A program made the translations under genes and the position numbers. Shown one piece after another: positions 31,094 to 35,286 of a DNA stretch of 35,286 nucleotides. Location of the stretch: positions 1-35,286 of the forward strand of contig JAYTMT010000299.1 of the NCBI GenBank assembly GCA_043728315.1. The letters run 5' to 3'. This DNA comes from JAAFIP01 sp043728315. GTDB lineage: Bacteria > Pseudomonadota > Gammaproteobacteria > Burkholderiales > Burkholderiaceae_C. The stretch's first letter is position 1. Every line of letters begins with the position of its first letter. The notes under the pieces were generated by a model that was given only the letters and a program-made list of their open reading frames with translations, searched no databases and was not told the origin of the DNA.

Positions 31094-32904
31094 ACCGTCG
31101 TTTTCTCAGTGGCTAAATCGGCCAATAATTGTTGGAATGCGTCTATGCACAATTGCATGTCGCTGCTGTTGGTGCTCTCTAGCGGGTTGTGGCTGATGCC
31201 GGAGTTTTCGCCGCGTACAAAGAGCATGGCCTGCGGCATGATTTCATGCAGCTTCATGGCATCGTGCCCTGCGCCGCTGGGCATGCGGTGGATTGGCAAG
31301 CCCAGCTTGCCCACTGCGTTTTCCCAGCGCGCTTGCCATGCAGGGCTGCTGGGCGCTGCGGCGGCGCGCATGGTTTCTTCGGTGCTAAAGGCCACGCCGC
31401 GCCGCTCGCATATGGCCTCCAGCGCTGCCAATATGTCAAACACCATGGCATCGCGCTGCGCATCGGTGGGGGCGCGCATGTCTAGGCTAAATTCGCAGCG
31501 GCCGGGCACCACATTCACCGAGCCGTTGGGCACGCCCAGCATGCCCACCGTGGCCACAGAGTCGCCATCTTTAGCGGCGCGCTGCTCAACGAATACAGAG
31601 AACTCGGCAAACGCCGCCGCTGCATCGCGCCGCGTGGCCATGGGCGTGGTGCCTGCATGGCTGGCTTGGCCAATGATGGAGCAGTGCATGCGCACGCTGC
31701 CATTGATAGAGGTGACGATGCCCAGCGGCAGATGCAGGGCGTTGAGCACAGGGCCCTGCTCGATATGCAGCTCCACAAAGCCTAGGTATTGCGCAGGGTC
31801 GCGTTTCAACGCTGCAATATCAGGCATAGCAAGCTTTGACCTGTTGACGCTGACATCCAGTGCAATTCCTTCAGAATCTGTCTGGCTGAGCCATTTGTCG
31901 TTAAAACTGCCCACCAAGGCTGATGCGGCTAGGAATGTGGCTTTGTAGCGCTGGCCTTCTTCTTCGGCAAAGCCCACCACCTCAATGCCAAAAGGCAGTC
32001 GCTTGCCAGCCTTGGCCAGCTCGCGCACACACATGATGGGTGTGAAAATGCCCAAGCGCCCGTCGTATTTGCCGCCATTGCGCACGGTGTCGTAGTGGCT
32101 GCCTGTGAGCAGGTATTTATGGTTTTTCAGGCCAATGTCAGCACCATGTGGTGATAGTTCGCTATCACTTTTATAACGACCAACCACATTGCCTAATACG
32201 TCAATCTCCACACTGTCAAAGCCTGCCTCGCGCATGTGCTGGGCTATTTGTGCGGCGCAGGCGCGGTGCGCATCGGTCATGTAGGTGACGGTGAGTTGGC
32301 CTTTTTCTTTATACCCAGCATCGCTGTGCTGGGCTAAGGATTCGTGCCAATCCCACAGTTCGTCGCCCAGCGCGGGTTGCTGGCCAAACTTGTCTTGCAG
32401 GCGGATTTCTACAATGCGGTGGATGTTGCGCAGGCACTCTTGCAGCTCAAAATCGCGGTGGCCGCTCAGGCGGCGGGCAAAGGTGTCGATGATTTGCGTT
32501 TTATTCAAGCCCATGCCACGCGGGCCTCGCACCGCTAGGATAAAAGGCCAGCCGAATTTGGCTTTGTAATCAGCATTGAGCTGGTGGATGCGGGCAAACT
32601 CATCGGGCGTGCATTGCGTGAGCCCCGCTTTGCTTTGCTCGGTGGTGGACTCTGCAGTAAGCGTGTTGTCGACCATGGCTTTGCCTGCCAGCTCGGGGTG
32701 CGCCTTGATCAGCTCAATTTGCTGCTTTTCACCTGCTTGTGCAAGCACGGTGGTCATTGTGTGCTTCAAAGAGGCTAGCGATTGGAATGGGCGCTGGGCC
32801 AGAGCAGCCTGTGCAATCCACGGCGAATGCTCGTACAAGCCATCCAGCATGTGTGCAGCTTCTGTCAGCGTGGCGGCGTTGAGTTGGGCAAGAGTCAGGG
32901 TCAT
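31090..32904 (-). CDS. UraD-AllC fusion: OHCU decarboxylase and allantoate amidohydrolase
   Basis: 604-residue bifunctional protein. Residues about 1-175 are OHCU decarboxylase (UraD), with catalytic His69 in AHPELAGK and FGWPFILAVRG; this step yields (S)-allantoin. Residues about 190-604 are an M20-type allantoate amidohydrolase/carbamoylase (AllC-like): TGSHYDTVRNGGKYDGRLG, FAEEEGQRY, VELHIEQGPVL, QASHAGTTPMATRRDA, and SHNPLEST at the C-terminus. It would convert allantoate to ureidoglycine. The missing middle step, allantoinase, is the next gene upstream. A degenerate TGAC element (31827-31858) lies inside the coding region. Similar fusions are known in related bacteria, as I recall. Confidence 0.9.
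   Translation of the reverse strand: MTLTLAQLNAATLTEAAHMLDGLYEHSPWIAQAALAQRPFQSLASLKHTMTTVLAQAGEKQQIELIKAHPELAGKAMVDNTLTAESTTEQSKAGLTQCTPDEFARIHQLNADYKAKFGWPFILAVRGPRGMGLNKTQIIDTFARRLSGHRDFELQECLRNIHRIVEIRLQDKFGQQPALGDELWDWHESLAQHSDAGYKEKGQLTVTYMTDAHRACAAQIAQHMREAGFDSVEIDVLGNVVGRYKSDSELSPHGADIGLKNHKYLLTGSHYDTVRNGGKYDGRLGIFTPIMCVRELAKAGKRLPFGIEVVGFAEEEGQRYKATFLAASALVGSFNDKWLSQTDSEGIALDVSVNRSKLAMPDIAALKRDPAQYLGFVELHIEQGPVLNALHLPLGIVTSINGSVRMHCSIIGQASHAGTTPMATRRDAAAAFAEFSVFVEQRAAKDGDSVATVGMLGVPNGSVNVVPGRCEFSLDMRAPTDAQRDAMVFDILAALEAICERRGVAFSTEETMRAAAAPSSPAWQARWENAVGKLGLPIHRMPSGAGHDAMKLHEIMPQAMLFVRGENSGISHNPLESTNSSDMQLCIDAFQQLLADLATEKTTV
31827..31858 (+). repeat. Degenerate TGAC-element match inside the UraD-AllC gene
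   Basis: 25 of 32 positions match the consensus core (TAGC, CTTTGACC, TTGACGCTGACAT). It lies on the strand opposite the gene, in a segment encoding VSVNRSKLA of the AllC domain, which is a variable loop before the HIEQGP motif. Chance or an old insertion are both possible. Confidence 0.4.
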
Positions 32905-32981
32905 ACTGGGATAGGAAAATAGTAGCTCAAGGGATGTTGGCTTGTGGATGGCGGTGCAGCGGGGGTGCGATCAGAGGGCGC

Positions 32982-33947
32982 TCAGCAGGCGCTGGCATGG
33001 CTTGGATGCACGGTGCGCCAATGCTGCGCAATGTCAATCCGCTTGGCCACCCACACATGGCTGTGTTTTTCAATATGGTCTAAAAAGCGCTGCAGCGCCG
33101 TGATGCGCCCGGGCCGGCCCAAGATGCGGCAGTGCATGCCTATGCTCATCATTTTGGGAGCATTGCAGCCATCCGCTGCACCCTCTGCATACAGCGCATC
33201 AAAAGTATCGCGCATGTATGCAAAGAACGGGTCGGCATGCGAATAGCCCTGCGGCAGTGCAAAGCGCATGTCGTTGCAGTCTAAGGTGTAGGGCAGGATC
33301 AGCTGCTGCGCATCGCTGCCATCGGTTTTGCGCACCGTCATCCAAAAGGGCAGGTCGTCGCCGTAGTAGTCGCTGTCATACGCTAGGCCGCCGTGGTCGG
33401 CCACAAGGCGGCGGGTGTTGGGGCTGTCTCGGCCTGTGTACCACCCCAGTGGGGCTTGGCCAGTCAGCGCGGTGATGCTTTGCATGGCCAGCTGCATATG
33501 GGCGCGCTCGGTGGCTTCATCCACGCTTTGGTAAGAAATCCATTTGTAGCCGTGGCAAGCTATCTCGTGGCCAAGCTCCACAAAGGCGGCTGTCACATCG
33601 GGGCTGCGCGCCAGCGCCGTGCTCACGCCAAACACCGTGAGTGGAAGCTTGCGCTTTTCAAATTCGCGCAAAATCCGCCACACTCCCGCGCGTGCGCCGT
33701 ATTCATAAATGCCTTCCATGCTGATATGGCGCTCAAGATACGACGGCGGGTTGAACATTTCGCTTAAAAACTGCTCGCTGCCCGCATCGCCATGCAGCAC
33801 CGAATTTTCGCCACCTTCTTCGTAATTGAGCACAAACTGCACTGCGATGCGGGCTTTGCCCGGCCACTGGGCGTGCGGCGGTGTGCGGCCATAGCCTGCC
33901 AAATCACGCGGGTAGGGGGCGGTGCTGTTGTATGCCATAGCGCTCAT
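32982..33947 (-). CDS. puuE: Allantoinase PuuE (polysaccharide-deacetylase fold)
   Basis: 321-residue cofactor-independent allantoinase hydrolysing allantoin to allantoate. It has the PuuE pattern: YPRDLxGYG, IAVQFVLNYEEGGENSVLHGD, a FLSEMF...YLERHISMEGIYEYGARAGVWR block, the GHEIACHGYKWISYQ segment, and LGWYTGRDSPNTRRL with YDSDYYGDDLPFW. This enzyme class is unrelated to the AllB amidohydrolase. The first ATG (33947) has no ribosome binding site; the second at 33938 is equally possible. It sits between the GntR regulator and the UraD-AllC gene on the same strand. Confidence 0.92.
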   Translation of the reverse strand: MSAMAYNSTAPYPRDLAGYGRTPPHAQWPGKARIAVQFVLNYEEGGENSVLHGDAGSEQFLSEMFNPPSYLERHISMEGIYEYGARAGVWRILREFEKRKLPLTVFGVSTALARSPDVTAAFVELGHEIACHGYKWISYQSVDEATERAHMQLAMQSITALTGQAPLGWYTGRDSPNTRRLVADHGGLAYDSDYYGDDLPFWMTVRKTDGSDAQQLILPYTLDCNDMRFALPQGYSHADPFFAYMRDTFDALYAEGAADGCNAPKMMSIGMHCRILGRPGRITALQRFLDHIEKHSHVWVAKRIDIAQHWRTVHPSHASAC

Positions 33948-33949
33948 TT

Positions 33950-34621
33950 TTAAGCAGCAAATAATACTGGCCGCGTAATGGAAATGTCGGGTTTGTCTTC
34001 AAAATTCAAGCTGTTAAAAACAGCTTGCAAATGCGCATCCATGAGTGCCACAGCGGCTTCTTCATTGCCGCTGGACATGGCCGATACGATTTTTGAATGG
34101 TCGTCGTTGGACGCTTGCGCGGCCTGCTCGCTTTGGTACATCAGGGTGATCAATGAGCAGCGCGAGATCAAATCATTGAGCATTTCGGCCAGCACAGCGT
34201 TGTCCATCAGTTCGGCCATGCGCACATGAAAATCGCCCAAAAGCTCAATGCGCCCGGGCGCATCGCCATTAGAAATGGCGGTTTTTTCCTGCGCCACATG
34301 CTCTTGCAGGGCACGAATTTTGGCAGGCGTGACGCTGCGCACAAAAGCACGGGTCATCTCGGCTTCGAGCATGCGGCGCACGCCAAACACTTGGCGCGCC
34401 TCGTCAATCGAGGGCGAAGCCACAAACGCGCCACGCGCGGGTTCGAGCACAATCAGCCGCTGGCGCTCCAGCTGGTAAAGCGCTTGGCGCACCAAGGTGC
34501 GCGAGACGCGAAAATGGTCAGCCAGCTTTTGCTCGACCAGCTTGGCACCGGGGGTGAGGCGGTGCTCCACAATGGCTTTGGTGAGGGATTCGACGATATG
34601 GTGGGTGGTGGATGATTCCAT
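33950..34621 (-). CDS. GntR-family (FadR-type, FCD domain) transcriptional regulator
   Basis: 223-residue regulator. An N-terminal winged helix (AIVEHRLTPGAKLVEQKLADHFRVSRTLVRQAL, about residues 17-49, then YQLERQRLIVLEPARGAFV) is followed by an all-helical FCD ligand domain (VFGVRRMLEAEMTR, DFHVRMAEL). I chose the ATG at 34621 (MESSTTHH) over a longer frame from 34690 that would cover the predicted operator. Its stop is 2 bp from the allantoinase ATG, so it is probably co-transcribed with the pathway. A GTATAC-centred palindrome lies just upstream, in the divergent gap to hiuH. The ligand is probably a purine-pathway intermediate (inference). Confidence 0.88.
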   Translation of the reverse strand: MESSTTHHIVESLTKAIVEHRLTPGAKLVEQKLADHFRVSRTLVRQALYQLERQRLIVLEPARGAFVASPSIDEARQVFGVRRMLEAEMTRAFVRSVTPAKIRALQEHVAQEKTAISNGDAPGRIELLGDFHVRMAELMDNAVLAEMLNDLISRCSLITLMYQSEQAAQASNDDHSKIVSAMSSGNEEAAVALMDAHLQAVFNSLNFEDKPDISITRPVLFAA

Positions 34622-34629
34622 GGTCAAAA

Positions 34630-34639
34630 TTGTATACAC
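34630..34639. promoter_or_regulatory. GntR-type operator candidate
   Basis: TTGTATACAC is a near-perfect palindrome (GTATAC core) resembling TTGTATACAA sites used by FadR-type GntR regulators. It lies 9 bp upstream of the GntR start codon and 65 bp before hiuH, so one bound dimer could control both directions. Binding is inferred. Confidence 0.6.
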
Positions 34640-34703
34640 TTCTGGCTGCGCTGCGGCTTTAATCACGCAATTTGCCGTATTTTCAACCAATCAGGAGCTG
34701 GCT

Positions 34704-35057
34704 ATGGGCTTGTCCACCCACGTTTTAGACACCGCGTACGGCTGCCCCGGCGCTGGCATGGCCGCGCGATTGCAGCGCTTAGAAGCTGGCCAATACGTGC
34801 TGCTAAAAAGCATGGTGCTCAACGCCGATGGCCGCAACCCCGATGGCGCGCTGTTTGACAGCGCCAGTCTGCAAAAAGGCCAATACCGCCTATGCTTTGA
34901 GGTGGCCACGTATTTTCGCGCCAAGGGCGTGGCACTGCCCGAGCCTGCGTTTTTAGACGTGGTGCATGTAGACTTTGGCATTGCCCACCCCGAGCAGCAT
35001 TACCATGTGCCGCTTTTGGTGTCGCCATGGAGCTACTCGACGTACCGAGGTAGCTGA
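34704..35057 (+). CDS. hiuH: 5-hydroxyisourate hydrolase (transthyretin-like)
   Basis: 117-residue HIU hydrolase converting 5-hydroxyisourate to OHCU, the step just before UraD (EC 3.5.2.17). The N-terminal STHVLDTAYGCPG gives the active-site His6, and the C-terminal YHVPLLVSPWSYSTYRGS is the family signature with the second histidine and the Tyr-Arg-Gly-Ser end. An AGGAG ribosome binding site sits 8 nt upstream of the ATG. It is divergent from the GntR regulator. Urate oxidase, the preceding enzyme, is not in the window and may lie beyond the right edge. Confidence 0.95.
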   Translation: MGLSTHVLDTAYGCPGAGMAARLQRLEAGQYVLLKSMVLNADGRNPDGALFDSASLQKGQYRLCFEVATYFRAKGVALPEPAFLDVVHVDFGIAHPEQHYHVPLLVSPWSYSTYRGS

Positions 35058-35067
35058 ACAGTCTACG

Positions 35068-35168
35068 GTCGCCTCGGCGCTGCAATTGGACGGCTCCGCG
35101 GCTGTCCCCCGGCCTCGAGGCCTCCTCCTTGATGCCGCTGCGCCGTCCAAACCAAACACCGAGGCGAC
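35068..35168. repeat. Nested inverted repeat downstream of hiuH
   Basis: Two nested perfect arm pairs are seen: GTCGCCTCGG (35068-35077) with 35159-35168, and TTGGACGG (35086-35093) with 35143-35150. A GGCCTCGAGGCC palindrome sits in the centre. Such a structure could be a terminator-like RNA, a structured RNA or a mobile palindrome. It begins 10 bp after the hiuH stop. The remaining bases to the window edge show nothing I can name. Confidence 0.55.
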
Positions 35169-35286
35169 TGAGAGGGGGTTTTAGGGCAAGATGAAGACAT
35201 TGCATGCACAAGTGACATCCTCTGCATGCGCAGGTAGAGCATCACCAACTAAATGGCTCAGGGCGGTGGTGCTGCTTCAGCGCAGC

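Noticed and set aside
30917..31948. 343-codon plus-strand frame across the M20 and UraD-AllC genes
   Set aside because: Lies antisense to two clearly identified enzymes and shows no recognisable domain.

Overview
The window is bacterial chromosomal DNA of moderately high GC, densely packed with catabolic and transport operons. The gene complement fits a betaproteobacterium of the order Burkholderiales, most likely Comamonadaceae (Limnohabitans/Rhodoferax-like). It includes an acetoacetate-CoA ligase, a PhoX phosphatase, an hps-type sulfonate cluster with a LacI regulator, and a urate-to-ureidoglycine purine branch with a PuuE-type allantoinase and a UraD-AllC fusion. The taxon is an inference from gene content only. 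No rRNA, tRNA, CRISPR array, prophage or intact insertion sequence was seen.

Layout. (1) 2-4252, plus strand: the end of a taurine-type ABC transporter operon (tauA partial, tauB, tauC), then an Asp/Glu racemase-family gene and an alpha/beta hydrolase. (2) 4316-6926: acetoacetate-CoA ligase (minus), divergent from a DUF3237 gene. (3) 6927-8780: a repeat-rich stretch around an XRE/MmyB-type regulator. (4) 8781-16710: a dehydrogenase and ABC-transporter operon on the minus strand (two permeases, ATPase, binding protein, HpsN-type sulfopropanediol dehydrogenase, SDR, zinc MDR) read away from a divergent LacI-type regulator. It looks like a 2,3-dihydroxypropane-1-sulfonate (DHPS) utilisation operon. 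(5) 16696-23601: PhoX-like phosphatase with a Pho box, a thioesterase, a cobalamin adenosyltransferase, a D-lactate dehydrogenase-type flavoprotein and a NarL-class histidine kinase with no partner regulator. (6) 23602-24387: a 0.8-kb non-coding block of large inverted and tandem repeats. (7) 24388-26163: a YpfJ-type zinc metallopeptidase convergent with an isolated ureD. (8) 26239-35057: a purine/ureide salvage region with a guanine-deaminase-like enzyme, a third NitT/TauT-family ABC transporter, an M20 hydrolase, a UraD-AllC fusion, the allantoinase, a GntR regulator and, divergently, 5-hydroxyisourate hydrolase.

How the parts work together. Three separate NitT/TauT-type ABC importers lie within 30 kb, each beside different catabolic enzymes: sulfonate (Tau), probably DHPS (hps-like), and probably a purine or ureide. 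The purine genes cover 5-hydroxyisourate to OHCU to allantoin to allantoate to ureidoglycine. Urate oxidase and later steps are not in the window.

The most unusual non-coding feature is a dispersed element of about 60 bp, seen eight times between genes plus one degenerate copy inside a gene. It has a 5' hairpin, a core of TGAC direct repeats and an AT-rich 3' palindrome. One copy is read through as the signal peptide of the histidine kinase. Two copies, inverted, bracket the large palindrome at 23617-24103. A longer repeat containing the element occurs at about 8451-8760 and again, inverted, at about 23890-24163. I do not recognise this family.
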